This document shows, piece by piece, positions 55,353 to 63,984 of a stretch of 64,000 nt of DNA; within the stretch, counting starts at the first letter, position 1, and each line of letters begins with the position of its first letter. The position numbers were made by a program, and so were the translations under genes. Source of the stretch: Acetobacterium sp. KB-1. GTDB lineage: Bacteria > Bacillota > Clostridia > Eubacteriales > Eubacteriaceae. The DNA lies in assembly GCF_003260995.1 (NCBI RefSeq), contig NZ_CP030040.1, positions 1 to 64,000 on the forward strand. Reading direction: 5' to 3'. The notes below the pieces were generated by a model. It did no database searches, had not been told where the DNA came from, and saw only the letters and a list, made by a program, of their open reading frames with translations.

Positions 55353-55718
55353 TTACTGAGTAACTTCTAGAATTTTATCAAGGGCTTTCTGGACGTGTGC
55401 GATTTCTTTTTCAATATCATCCAGATTGGTATATTTTTCGTTGTGTTTGATATCATAATCCGGAGTCATAACAATTTCATCATAGCGTTCATAGCCCATG
55501 TCTTCGTAAGCCATCGAGGCACAGGTTGACGGACAGCCATTGAGCGAAATATACTTTTCACTGTCACCGGCCGCTTCAACCTCCGCAAGAATGTTCATGC
55601 TGACATGGGGGAGGATGGTAATGTTTTCCTCATCAATGATTCCAAAATACTGGGCAACGGTTTTTGTCATCATACTGACATTGCAATGTCCGGGACAGGG
55701 ATAAATTTTAAGTTTCAT
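55353..55718 (-). CDS. DGC-domain-like putative zinc-binding protein (NGC variant)
   Basis: 121 residues from ATG 55718 (GAGGTAAC upstream). KIYPCPGHCNVSMMTK at the start and SLNGCPSTCASMAY near the middle match the DGC family layout, though Asn replaces Asp in the family's DGC motif. Four cysteines could form a metal site. It overlaps or closely follows the ArsR gene on the same strand, so it is probably a repressed companion. Function is unknown. Confidence 0.65.
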   Translation of the reverse strand: MKLKIYPCPGHCNVSMMTKTVAQYFGIIDEENITILPHVSMNILAEVEAAGDSEKYISLNGCPSTCASMAYEDMGYERYDEIVMTPDYDIKHNEKYTNLDDIEKEIAHVQKALDKILEVTQ

Positions 55719-55734
55719 AATAGTTACCTCTTTC

Positions 55735-56040
55735 TTAAGTTCTATTAAAAACCAGTGTTTCAAAATACTCTTCCACGGTTTGATCCATGGTACTTAATAG
55801 TTTTGCGATGCCTTTTAGTTTTACTCGATAATGCATTTCAACACCGATTTTTTTACTTTCCAATATTCCCGCTTCGCGTAGAATTTTTAAATGCTGGGAC
55901 AGATTAGCCTGGCTAAAATCAAAAGAAAGGTTGAGATCACACACACAACGTGATTCGACCAGGAGTGATTTTACGATTTGTAAACGAATGGGATGGCCCA
56001 GCGCTTTGAAGATTTTTACAGAAACATCGTCAGCATTCAT
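55735..56040 (-). CDS. arsR: ArsR-family metalloregulator
   Basis: 101 residues. Winged helix with FSQANLSQHLKILREAG and the sensor motif SRCVCDLNLSF. It is divergent from the HdrA-like/ferredoxin/DGC operon, with the palindrome at 56107-56122 between them. It likely represses both directions. This is the second CVC-type ArsR in the window. Confidence 0.87.
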   Translation of the reverse strand: MNADDVSVKIFKALGHPIRLQIVKSLLVESRCVCDLNLSFDFSQANLSQHLKILREAGILESKKIGVEMHYRVKLKGIAKLLSTMDQTVEEYFETLVFNRT

Positions 56041-56106
56041 AAGTGGCCTCTTTTCTATTTGGTAATGTTACTGAACGCAAACAAAAACTGTTGATTCAAT
56101 AACATT

Positions 56107-56177
56107 ATAAGCAATTGCTTATTAAAAAGCAATCTTTATCTTTTACGCTTGACACCAATAAAGGTGAGGCGTATAAT
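56107..56177 (+). promoter_or_regulatory. ArsR operator and promoter of the DGC-lipoyl operon
   Basis: Perfect palindrome ATAAGCAATTGCTTAT at 56107-56122, sharing ATAAGC half-sites with the arsR operator at 48417. Promoter TTGACA (56149-56154) and TATAAT (56172-56177), spacer 17 bp. The site is upstream of -35 here but close to the divergent arsR start. Confidence 0.8.
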
Positions 56178-56224
56178 GTAGCTAACCATAAGGAAATAAT
56201 TATATTATAAACGAGGTAGAAGAT

Positions 56225-56596
56225 ATGAGTCAAGAATTACCAGGTTTTATTATGTGTGTCTGTACCGGAAAATGTCCTGGATTTCAGGCCATGGACATTT
56301 GGGATTTTATCAATCAGGTGCGGGTTGAGTTACCGGTTGAATACGCTTTTATTCATCCGCAACTATGTGAGGAAGACGGCGATCGTTTCTTAGCCGATTT
56401 TTTAAAGTCCCATCGAAAAGTAATTATTGGTGCCTGTGCGCCCAATATGCAAAAGAAGATGTTTAAGGATGCCTTTAAAGAAGCGGGACTAAGTATTGAA
56501 GAAGATGCCGTGATGCTCGACATCCGCGATATGACCAATGAAAAAGCGTTTGAAGTGGTTGAGAATAAATTGGAAGAAATGGGATACGAGGTATAG
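56225..56596 (+). CDS. Stand-alone HdrA N-terminal-like iron-sulfur protein
   Basis: 123 residues with ACGAGGTAGAAG upstream. Cysteines CVCTGKC (11, 13, 17), QLCEEDG (48) and GACAPNMQKKMF (71) follow the pattern of the N-terminal region of heterodisulfide reductase HdrA, where they hold a [4Fe-4S] cluster and VVxxCSPR-like motif. The FAD domain of HdrA is missing. It probably passes electrons with the ferredoxin 3 bp downstream. The HdrA link is by motif spacing only. Confidence 0.6.
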   Translation: MSQELPGFIMCVCTGKCPGFQAMDIWDFINQVRVELPVEYAFIHPQLCEEDGDRFLADFLKSHRKVIIGACAPNMQKKMFKDAFKEAGLSIEEDAVMLDIRDMTNEKAFEVVENKLEEMGYEV

Positions 56597-56598
56597 TC

Positions 56599-56901
56599 AT
56601 GAGCGAATCAACTTTTATGGGTGTCGAACGGGATCGGATTGATTGGTCTCCCCGAATTGATTTTACAAAATGTAACGATTGTATGGATTGTGTGGAATTT
56701 TGCCCTCATCAGGTCTTTGAAGTCGATGAAAATGCCAAGCCCAAACTAAAGGTTAAAAACCCTAATAACTGTGTTGTATTTTGTCGCGCCTGCAGTAAAA
56801 CCTGTGGTCCGGATGCGATTACATTTCCCGACAAACCGGAAACGACTAAGAAGATTAAAGCCATTCGTAAGGCAGAAAAAGAGGCGGCAACCGATGAGTA
56901 A
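56599..56901 (+). CDS. 2[4Fe-4S] ferredoxin-like protein
   Basis: 100 residues. Cluster I: CNDCMDCVEFCP (Cys25, 28, 31, 35). Cluster II: CVVFCRACSKTCGPDA (Cys58, 62, 65, 69), with an unusual CxxxC start. A charged C-terminal tail follows. It lies between the HdrA-like protein and the DGC-GcvH fusion, overlapping the latter by 8 bp, so all three are co-translated and probably form an electron-transfer unit. Confidence 0.85.
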   Translation: MSESTFMGVERDRIDWSPRIDFTKCNDCMDCVEFCPHQVFEVDENAKPKLKVKNPNNCVVFCRACSKTCGPDAITFPDKPETTKKIKAIRKAEKEAATDE

Positions 56902-57742
56902 ATCGATTTGTGTATTGCCTTGTAATGGTTTGGATAAATGTGCTGGGGATCTGTCCCGACGTGTTGCCCTGGAGATGGCTCAATCAGAAGAAGTGGAGCT
57001 TATCTGTCCGGTTTTACTAAATCAGAATAAAAGTCGCTACGAGAAAGTTTTGGAAGCTGGCAGCTTAACGGTGATCGATGGTTGCAATACCCGCTGTACC
57101 AGCAAACTTGCCGGAGAGTTACAACTTGCCATCAAAGAAAAAATCAATGTCAGCGAGGTTGCCAAGACTCTGGATATCAAGCTGGGAGTTGAAATCCGCG
57201 AAGATGCGGACACTCTGGCAGTGGTTCAGGCGGTGCTGGAAAAAGCAAACAGTTTCACTGCAGAACAGCTCGAATCGGAATTCATTAAACCGGACTTAGT
57301 GGAATATGATTCTTTTTCTCATGGAAAGTTTATTTTTAAGGTGCCAAAAGCAAATTATTTTTTCAATGAAAATGACTGTTGGGTATCAGTATCAGGGAAT
57401 ATGGCCAGGGTCGGTGTTAGTGATTATGTGCAACAGAATCTCTCTGATATTCTCTATGTTGACCCGCCGGAAATCGGCGATCAATTTGAACAGTTTGACG
57501 ATTTAGGTAGCATCGAATCCAGCAAAGCGGTATTTGAAATTATTTCACCGGTGTCTGGTACTGTGGTTGCTGTTAATACCGGTTTAAATGATGCCCCCGA
57601 GCAGGTTAATGAAAGCCCTTATGAAAAAGGCTGGCTGGTGGAGGTTCGTCTTAGTGATTTCGAAGAAGATCGGGATCTTCTCCATGATTGCCTGGCCTAT
57701 TTTGAGTTATTAAAGAGAAAGGTAGCAGAAATTGATGTCTAA
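56894..57742 (+). CDS. DGC-domain/GcvH lipoyl-carrier fusion protein
   Basis: 282 residues from ATG 56894, overlapping the ferredoxin stop. Residues 1-125: DGC-type domain with Cys10, 16, 38, 64, 68 (LPCNGLDKC and VIDGCNTRCTSK). Residues 150-282: GcvH-like domain with GNMARVGVSDYVQQNLSDIL, the lipoyl-lysine motif SIESSKAVFEIISPVSG (Lys211) and NESPYEKGWLVEV. The H-domain carries lipoate in glycine cleavage, but no gcvP or gcvT is seen. A dithiol arm next to a cysteine metal site suggests handling of a thiophilic substrate. The fusion is unfamiliar to me. Confidence 0.82.
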   Translation: MSKSICVLPCNGLDKCAGDLSRRVALEMAQSEEVELICPVLLNQNKSRYEKVLEAGSLTVIDGCNTRCTSKLAGELQLAIKEKINVSEVAKTLDIKLGVEIREDADTLAVVQAVLEKANSFTAEQLESEFIKPDLVEYDSFSHGKFIFKVPKANYFFNENDCWVSVSGNMARVGVSDYVQQNLSDILYVDPPEIGDQFEQFDDLGSIESSKAVFEIISPVSGTVVAVNTGLNDAPEQVNESPYEKGWLVEVRLSDFEEDRDLLHDCLAYFELLKRKVAEIDV

Positions 57743-58136
57743 AATAAAAGTAGTACCCTGTAGCGGGATTGGAAAAGTATTTGGCCTATTGGCCCGGGAA
57801 TCAGTGCTGATGGTCACCGGGGAGAAATGTCCAAACGACACAGAAACCCTCTGTCTGGCTCATGTGGTCACTGGAGATGACGAAGTAGTGGGGAAGATTA
57901 AAGGCGAAACCTGCATCACCATGGATGGCTGCGCCAAGTATTGCGCCAAGAAGAGTATCGAAGAAACCGGTGGGATTGTTGCAAAAAGCCATAAGGTCCC
58001 AGATTTTATGAAAGCCCACCGTGGTGAAGAACATGGCACCGGAACCTATCTCACGGATGATGGCTGGAAATACGCCGAAGAACTGGCTGAGATTATGGTC
58101 GAAGAGATCAAAGCGATAAAGGGAGAGGTGAACTAA
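57735..58136 (+). CDS. DGC-domain putative zinc-binding protein
   Basis: 133 residues from ATG 57735, overlapping the fusion gene by 8 bp. Family cysteines in VPCSGIGK, EKCPNDTETLC, and MDGCAKYCAKKSIE. The DGC motif is complete. The C-terminal half is helical. Presumably binds zinc or another thiophilic metal; its paralogue follows 1 bp later. No enzyme activity can be named. Confidence 0.8.
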   Translation: MSKIKVVPCSGIGKVFGLLARESVLMVTGEKCPNDTETLCLAHVVTGDDEVVGKIKGETCITMDGCAKYCAKKSIEETGGIVAKSHKVPDFMKAHRGEEHGTGTYLTDDGWKYAEELAEIMVEEIKAIKGEVN

Positions 58137-58137
58137 G

Positions 58138-58545
58138 ATGCTAGGAAACAAAATTGGCGTTATTTCATGTAGTGGCGAAGAGTGCCTGGGTGGAACGATT
58201 TCTCGTCTGGCGGTTAGAAAAATGATGGAAGAACGAAGACCGGGGAAGGTATCCACCCTATGTTTACCTTTGTTTATTGCCGGTGATGGCGGCGAACGGG
58301 AATTTGCTGAAAAATATCCTACCATTGCTGTGGATGGCTGTTCAAAATGCTGTGCCAAACGGGCTATCGAAAAATATAGCAATAAAGTAGCTGGCAGTGT
58401 CGATGTAGCTGAAATTATTGGCGCTGAAAAAGCCCTTGAAAAGCCTTTGTCAACACGTCATCTCACCGATTTACAGATGGAATTTGTGAAGCAAACAGCC
58501 GATAAAACCTGTCAGATTTTTGATGAGATTATAGCAAAACAATAA
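58138..58545 (+). CDS. DGC-domain putative zinc-binding protein, paralogue
   Basis: 135 residues. ISCSGEECLGGTISR near the N-terminus, STLCLPLFIAGDGGE, and AVDGCSKCCAKRAIE with the DGC motif. It is the third DGC protein in this operon and closest to the N-terminal domain of the fusion gene. The operon ends at the terminator at 58672. Confidence 0.8.
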   Translation: MLGNKIGVISCSGEECLGGTISRLAVRKMMEERRPGKVSTLCLPLFIAGDGGEREFAEKYPTIAVDGCSKCCAKRAIEKYSNKVAGSVDVAEIIGAEKALEKPLSTRHLTDLQMEFVKQTADKTCQIFDEIIAKQ

Positions 58546-58608
58546 ATTTGCGAAAAATTTAATAACGATATAAGTAGAATTAACTCTTTAATGTAGGGGC
58601 GATTATTA

Positions 58609-58645
58609 ATTGCCGGCGCACTGCGCAATTGCCAGTTCAATTGGC
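58609..58645. other. Structured intergenic palindromes
   Basis: AATTGC...GCAATT at 58609-58630 and GCCA...TGGC next to it, preceded by GTAGGGGCGATTATTAATT. This may be a small repeat found elsewhere in the genome; only one copy is in the window. Confidence 0.4.
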
Positions 58646-58671
58646 AAAATTCTTTAATCCAACGTATCTAG

Positions 58672-58721
58672 TAATAAAAAAGCCAGATTTTCACTGAAAA
58701 TGATCTGGCTTTTTTATTACT
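58672..58721. terminator. Bidirectional terminator
   Basis: AATAAAAAAGCCAGAT pairs with ATCTGGCTTTTTTATT around TTTCACTGAAAATG-type loop. It lies between the convergent DGC operon and the FeS/desulfurase pair. Confidence 0.88.
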
Positions 58722-58747
58722 AACGATTATTTTTTCATAAACTAGAC

Positions 58748-59287
58748 TCAGTCGGTTTCATAACCAAGCAGTTGGAGATGGGCTTCCAGGCTTAAATAAT
58801 TGGGAGCATATGCTTCTTCTTTCATGAGGGTACATTGGTTTAGCCGAGTGGTGCCTAAAATCAGTTTGGAGGCAAAGGCCATACAGGAACCCTGACCGCA
58901 GACCTTGCAGCCAACTTTCTTGGGTAACAATTTGTAGAGCTGGATGGCACTGGGTCGCTCTCGGGTCTCTTCATTAGGGACGATGTTATCTCGGTTTTCC
59001 CAGGTCTCATTAATCAGATTATAGAGTTGATCGATCATCTCATAACACTCTGCTTCATTGGTTAACTGTGTACAGGTGAGATTTCGTTCATGGATATTGA
59101 TAATATGACTGTCAATCTTGTAGGTGAAGGTTTGCGCTGATGGAAGATAAAGTCCGGTTTTTATGACAGTATTAAGATAAGGCATCACTTCAGGAACCGG
59201 GTTACTGAGTTTAGCACGAAATTTAATCCGACCACCACCGGTGGTACACGGTTTGATGTAAATAAGACTGATGGTTGAGAGGTACAT
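58748..59287 (-). CDS. Fes-domain [4Fe-4S] protein
   Basis: 179 residues. The C-terminal LYKLLPKKVGCKVCGQGSCM, then a Cys in LNQCTLM, gives CxxCx4C...C, the Fes cluster motif of CODH/ACS small subunits and related proteins. The N-terminal two thirds are a beta-rich domain of unknown fold. Its ATG overlaps the TAA of the desulfurase gene (TAATG), so translation is coupled. It probably receives sulfur or clusters from that enzyme. Confidence 0.78.
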   Translation of the reverse strand: MYLSTISLIYIKPCTTGGGRIKFRAKLSNPVPEVMPYLNTVIKTGLYLPSAQTFTYKIDSHIINIHERNLTCTQLTNEAECYEMIDQLYNLINETWENRDNIVPNEETRERPSAIQLYKLLPKKVGCKVCGQGSCMAFASKLILGTTRLNQCTLMKEEAYAPNYLSLEAHLQLLGYETD

Positions 59288-60438
59288 TAGTTGTTCTCCT
59301 TTAAATAAGATTTTAAGCCATTGACCAGGGTATCGATATCCGCTGTTTCATTAAAATAGCCGATGCCGATGCGGCAGGTTCCCCGGCTAACGGTGCCAAT
59401 CAGACGATGGGCACTGGGTGCACAATGTAAGCCGGAACGAATCATCACATGACATTCCTGATCCAGATAAAAAGCAATTTCTTCAGGAACGTGACCTGTA
59501 ATATTAAACGGAATAACACCAACAGTTTTGGAAGAATCCCGGGGACCGTAAATCTCAAGCCCAGGGATCTCACTTAAAACGTTTAGTGCGTAGTCCATTA
59601 GGGTATCTTCTTTATGTCGGATTGTTTCCAGGCCTTCTGCTTCGAGAAATGCCAGGGCAGCACCCAGACCGATAATTCCGCTGACGTTCATGGTACCGGC
59701 TTCCAGATGGTTGGGGTAATAGTCTGGCTGGTATTCGTAGGCTGAGTCGCCGCCGGTGCCGCCAGAGATGAGGGGATCGATTTTAGCATTGCAATTAACG
59801 ACCAATCCGCCGGTCCCCATCGGTCCTAAAAGGCTTTTATGTCCAGTAAAGGCCAAAAGATCAATGTTTTGTGCCTGGACATCAATCGGAATAACCCCGG
59901 CAGTTTGGGCAGCATCGACTAGTAAAAGGATGTTATGTTTTCGGGCTAAGGCACCGATTTCACCAATTGGTTGGATCGTCCCCAGCACATTGGAGGCATG
60001 GGTGAAGACGATAACTTTTGTATCGGGAGTGATGGCTGCTTCCACATCGCTGATATCTGTTTCACCCTGCTCTGTAGCCGGGACCATTGAAATATAAATC
60101 CCCAAATCCCGTTCCAGGGTTTTTAGGCATCGCCAGACGGCATTATGTTCCAGTGAACTGGTCACCACATGATCACCGGGTTTTAAGATGCCTTGAAGTG
60201 CCAGATTTAAAGATTCAGTAACGGAAGACGTGAAGACCACGGTCTTAGGATCATTATGGTTAAAGAGTTTTGCCAGTTTTTTTCTGGTCTGATAGACTAG
60301 ACCATCGGCGATAATGGCTTTTTCATAAGATCCGCGACCGGAAGTTCCACCATTATTGACAATATAATCGTAAATTGCTTCGGGAACTGCCAGCGGTTTA
60401 GGAAAAGTGGTTGCAGCGTTATCTAAATAAATATCCAT
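59287..60438 (-). CDS. Cysteine desulfurase-like class V aminotransferase
   Basis: 383 residues, PLP-dependent. Start IYLDNAATTFPKP, PLP lysine in LAFTGHKSLLGPMGTGG, catalytic Cys in MIRSGLHCAPSAHRLIG. It resembles the EF2568-type branch of NifS/CsdA. It takes sulfur from cysteine, or selenium from selenocysteine, for cluster or cofactor building. Coupled to a Fes-domain protein and divergent from lpd. Not a standard isc operon: iscU is absent here. Confidence 0.85.
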   Translation of the reverse strand: MDIYLDNAATTFPKPLAVPEAIYDYIVNNGGTSGRGSYEKAIIADGLVYQTRKKLAKLFNHNDPKTVVFTSSVTESLNLALQGILKPGDHVVTSSLEHNAVWRCLKTLERDLGIYISMVPATEQGETDISDVEAAITPDTKVIVFTHASNVLGTIQPIGEIGALARKHNILLLVDAAQTAGVIPIDVQAQNIDLLAFTGHKSLLGPMGTGGLVVNCNAKIDPLISGGTGGDSAYEYQPDYYPNHLEAGTMNVSGIIGLGAALAFLEAEGLETIRHKEDTLMDYALNVLSEIPGLEIYGPRDSSKTVGVIPFNITGHVPEEIAFYLDQECHVMIRSGLHCAPSAHRLIGTVSRGTCRIGIGYFNETADIDTLVNGLKSYLKENN

Positions 60439-60596
60439 AATATACTCCTTCTATAATCAAATAATAATATGCTTAGTCGTTTCTTTTATCATAGACGCTA
60501 ATGGTAATTTCGTCAATAAAATTAACAGGTAGAATTTGGGTTGATTAAAATTCTGACACTACGAATCGGTTTGGAAAAGGGGCAAAAAAATTACGG

Positions 60597-60650
60597 TTGA
60601 CAAATTGGCACGAAAACGATATCGTATGAATAAAACATCATATGAAGGTG
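60597..60650 (+). promoter_or_regulatory. lpd promoter region
   Basis: TTGACA at 60597-60602 with a weak TATCGT at 60620-60625 (17 bp spacer). ATCGTATGAATAAA and CATCATATGAAGG downstream repeat the ATATGAA half-site of other ArsR/CadC-type operators in the window. Confidence 0.5.
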
Positions 60651-60705
60651 CGGTTGTTTGAGTTGTATGAAAACAAAACGATCAGATAACCAAAAAGGAG
60701 ACACA

Positions 60706-62091
60706 ATGAAAATTACGGTTATTGGTGCGGGTCCGGGTGGTTATGAAGCCGCTATTATGGCAGCTAAATTAGGTGCAGAAGTGACAGTTATTGAGAAAAA
60801 GGAGGTTGGTGGCACATGCCTTAATATCGGTTGTATTCCAACCAAAACATTGTTGGCTTCGGCAGATGTTTTGACAACTTCAGCAGAAGCCGAAAAGTTT
60901 GGGGTCTTTAATGATCATACGACTGCTAATTTAGAACAAATTATTGAACGAAAAGATAAGCTGGTTTCTGGTTTAGTGAAGGGAATTGAATTTCTTTTTG
61001 AATCAAATGGTGTTAATCTGGTTCGCGGGGTTGGCAAACTAATCGATGCTAAAACGGTTGAAGTTGCGCGGAGTGATGGCGAAGCGCTAACACTGGTAAG
61101 TGATAAAATACTATTAGCAACGGGGTCAGTCCCGATCTGTCCGGAAATGTTTTGTTATGATGGTGAGAAAGTGATTACCAGTACGGAAGCGCTGTCTTTA
61201 AAAACGCTGCCAAAATCGATGATTGTCGTAGGGGGAGGCGTCATCGGGTGTGAATTGGGGCAGTTTTTTAGTCGCTTGGGGACGAAAGTAACAATTGTCG
61301 AAATGGCCGACCAGATTTTAAGTGCCGAGGACGAGAGTGTAGCAAAACAACTACTGCGGCAGTTAAAACGGGAAAAAATAAAAGTATTGACCGCCAATGG
61401 TGTTACGGATGTGAAGGTTCAGGATTCCGGAGTGTCAGTGACATTAAAAAAGGGTGAACGTTTAGAAGCTGAAATAATGCTGCTTTCGATCGGTCGATCC
61501 AGTTTTTCAAAAGGACTTAACCTGGAAGAAGTAGGAATTAAAGTTGATTCTAGAGGTCGGATCGAAGTCGATGAGTCACTAGAAACCAGTGTAAAAGGAA
61601 TTTATGCCGTAGGGGATCTGATTAATACACCTTATTTAGCTCATGTCGCTTCTAAGGAAGGCATTATCGCCGCAGAAAATATGTTGGGGAAAAACAAAAC
61701 AGGCGTTCATAAAGCGATCCCCAGATGTGTCTATACCGATCCCCAGGTTGCGGCGGTCGGGATAACTGAAAAAGAAGCACAGCAAAGGGGAATCGTTTAT
61801 AAGGTTGGAAGTTTTGATTTTCGTTCCCTGGGAAAAGCTCAAATCATCGCTAAAATTCAGGGCCAGGTTAAAATTATTGTCGATGAAAAAGATGTCATTA
61901 TTGGTGCCTCAATTATTGGACCTGAGGCGACCGATCTTTTGGCTGAGTTAACCATGGCCGTGCATCTTGGCTTAACGGCAGAAGTGCTAGGAGAAGTGAT
62001 CCATCCACATCCAACCCTGTCCGAAGCCATTATGGAAGCGCTGCATGATGTGCATGGAAAATCAATTAATAAGGTCTCGACGCGGTTTTAA
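60706..62091 (+). CDS. lpdA: Dihydrolipoyl dehydrogenase
   Basis: 461 residues from ATG 60706 (AAAAGGAGA upstream). FAD loop VIGAGPGGYEAAIM, redox-active disulfide GGTCLNIGCIPTKTLL (Cys38, Cys43), NAD loop VVGGGVIGCELGQFF, and the active-site His in HPHPTLSEAIME. It reoxidises dihydrolipoyl groups with NAD. No pyruvate dehydrogenase or glycine cleavage genes are near; its most obvious partner is the lipoyl domain of the fusion protein at 56894. The arsA gene follows 108 bp on. Confidence 0.9.
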   Translation: MKITVIGAGPGGYEAAIMAAKLGAEVTVIEKKEVGGTCLNIGCIPTKTLLASADVLTTSAEAEKFGVFNDHTTANLEQIIERKDKLVSGLVKGIEFLFESNGVNLVRGVGKLIDAKTVEVARSDGEALTLVSDKILLATGSVPICPEMFCYDGEKVITSTEALSLKTLPKSMIVVGGGVIGCELGQFFSRLGTKVTIVEMADQILSAEDESVAKQLLRQLKREKIKVLTANGVTDVKVQDSGVSVTLKKGERLEAEIMLLSIGRSSFSKGLNLEEVGIKVDSRGRIEVDESLETSVKGIYAVGDLINTPYLAHVASKEGIIAAENMLGKNKTGVHKAIPRCVYTDPQVAAVGITEKEAQQRGIVYKVGSFDFRSLGKAQIIAKIQGQVKIIVDEKDVIIGASIIGPEATDLLAELTMAVHLGLTAEVLGEVIHPHPTLSEAIMEALHDVHGKSINKVSTRF

Positions 62092-62119
62092 AGGGAGATC
62101 TTAAATTACTAAAGAACAC

Positions 62120-62182
62120 TTGACATGTTCACATGAAAGAGTTATCATATGAATATAAGAACATATGAATTCTTATTCATAT
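62120..62182 (+). promoter_or_regulatory. arsA promoter and ArsR/CadC-type operator
   Basis: TTGACA (62120-62125) and TATCAT (62143-62148), spacer 17 bp. At 62147-62182 lies the inverted repeat ATATGAATATAAGAA...TTCTTATTCATAT, similar in half-sites to the cadC operator at 513. Confidence 0.75.
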
Positions 62183-62199
62183 AAGAAAGAAGGCCCTTC

Positions 62200-63915
62200 A
62201 TGTATAAAAATTTTACACCTGATCATGTTAGCTTAACAAAATATTTATTTTACACTGGCAAAGGCGGTGTCGGCAAAACCTCCACCGCCTGCGCAACTGC
62301 AGTGAGTCTTGCCGATCAAGGGAAAAAAGTATTTCTTGTCAGCACCGACCCGGCTTCTAATTTGCAGGATGTGTTTGAAACTGAACTATCCGGCCAAGGG
62401 GTTCCCATTAAGAACGTTCCTAATTTAATGGTTGCCAACCTGGATCCCATCGAGGCCGCTGAAGAATATAAGGAATCTGTCGTCGGACCATACCGGGGTA
62501 AATTGCCAGATGTAGCGATTGCCAGTATGGAAGAGCAACTGGCAGGATCTTGTACCGTTGAGATTGCCGCATTTAACGAATTTTCCCGATTCATCACTGA
62601 TGAAAAAATGAGCAAAGACTATGATTATATTATCTTTGATACCGCCCCCACCGGTCACACCCTCAGAATGCTTCAATTACCATCAGCCTGGGACAGCTTT
62701 ATTGATGACAGTACCCATGGTGCTTCCTGTCTGGGGCAGCTATCCGGTTTAACCGAACAAAAGAAAATGTATGAAAAAGCCGTGCGAACCCTCTCTGATG
62801 GTGATATGACAACCTTGATTCTAGTTTCACGACCGGAACCATCGCCGCTGGCAGAAGCAGCCAGAGCGTCTAAGGAATTAAAAGAAATTGGCGTTGAGAA
62901 TCAAATTCTGATTATCAACGGAGCGCTGGAAAATTTTGACAAAACCGATGAAATTGCGACAGCCTTTTATGGCAAACAAAAAGACGCCGTCAAAAATATT
63001 CCCAATAGTTTAAAGACTCTGGATATTTATACCTTACCGCTTCGTGCCTATAACGTTGCCGGGGTTGATAATATACGCCGACTATTCACCGAAGATGATG
63101 TGATTGATGTTGAAAAAGTTCAGGAAACAATTGACTTGCCTGGTTTGGAAAAACTGGTCAAAGATATGTACGATTCAAATAAAAAAGTGATCTTCACCAT
63201 GGGTAAAGGTGGCGTTGGTAAAACGACTATCGCAGCCGCTATAGCACTGGGACTCTCAAAAATGGGCAAGAAGGTCTATCTAACCACCACCGATCCAGCC
63301 GGGCATATCAGTGCATCAACTATGGGTGGTGAAAACATTAGTGTCAGTAATATTGATGAAGCCGAAGAATTGCAAAAATATCGTGATGAGGTCGTTGGAA
63401 AAGCCAAAGCAGCGAATATGAGTCAAGATGACATTGATTACATTATTGAAGATTTAGAATCTCCTTGTACCCAGGAAATTGCCGTATTTAGAGCTTTTGC
63501 AGAACAGGTAAAAAAAGCTGAAGATGGAGTAGTTGTGATTGATACGGCACCAACTGGTCATACCTTGCTGCTCCTTAACTCGACTGAGAGCTATCATAAA
63601 GAAATGGAACGATCCAATGCAGATATTCCGGATTCAGTTGTTAATCTTTTACCACGATTGCAAAATCAGGCCGAAACGGAAGTGGTGATTGTAGCTCTAC
63701 CAGAAGCAACACCAGTTTTTGAAGCACTGCGCTTAGAAGCAGATTTAAAACGTGCTGGTATTATGAATAAGTGGTGGGTTATGAACGCCAGTTTATTGGC
63801 CACCGACACCAAGGACCCATTCTTACGGGCACGCGCCAATAATGAAGAAAAATGGATCAAGCGAATTGCAAAAGATACTAAAGGAAACTATGTGGTTATT
63901 CCCTGGAAAAAATAA
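62200..63915 (+). CDS. arsA: Two-domain arsenical-pump ATPase ArsA
   Basis: 571 residues, two homologous halves. P-loops GKGGVGKT at 20-27 and again at 335-342; each half has DTAPTGHTL. Cysteines in GSCTVEIAAF, GASCLGQL and ESPCTQEIAVF correspond to the arsenite/antimonite site of E. coli ArsA. It drives arsenite transport with a membrane partner (ArsB or Acr3-type) and takes arsenite from ArsD; neither is within the window, but genes continue to the right. Promoter operator suggests metalloid control. Confidence 0.93.
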   Translation: MYKNFTPDHVSLTKYLFYTGKGGVGKTSTACATAVSLADQGKKVFLVSTDPASNLQDVFETELSGQGVPIKNVPNLMVANLDPIEAAEEYKESVVGPYRGKLPDVAIASMEEQLAGSCTVEIAAFNEFSRFITDEKMSKDYDYIIFDTAPTGHTLRMLQLPSAWDSFIDDSTHGASCLGQLSGLTEQKKMYEKAVRTLSDGDMTTLILVSRPEPSPLAEAARASKELKEIGVENQILIINGALENFDKTDEIATAFYGKQKDAVKNIPNSLKTLDIYTLPLRAYNVAGVDNIRRLFTEDDVIDVEKVQETIDLPGLEKLVKDMYDSNKKVIFTMGKGGVGKTTIAAAIALGLSKMGKKVYLTTTDPAGHISASTMGGENISVSNIDEAEELQKYRDEVVGKAKAANMSQDDIDYIIEDLESPCTQEIAVFRAFAEQVKKAEDGVVVIDTAPTGHTLLLLNSTESYHKEMERSNADIPDSVVNLLPRLQNQAETEVVIVALPEATPVFEALRLEADLKRAGIMNKWWVMNASLLATDTKDPFLRARANNEEKWIKRIAKDTKGNYVVIPWKK

Positions 63916-63984
63916 ACAAGTCTGTTTCGACAGATCGACGAACAAGTTGAATTAATTAAAAATAAAACTAAGAGGAGAAACAAA

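Noticed and set aside
56894..57742. Ordinary glycine cleavage H protein
   Set aside because: It has an extra N-terminal DGC domain, and no gcvP or gcvT gene is present.
59756..60097. Rightward frame opposite the cysteine desulfurase
   Set aside because: Antisense to conserved PLP-site code; composition is a mirror of the real gene.
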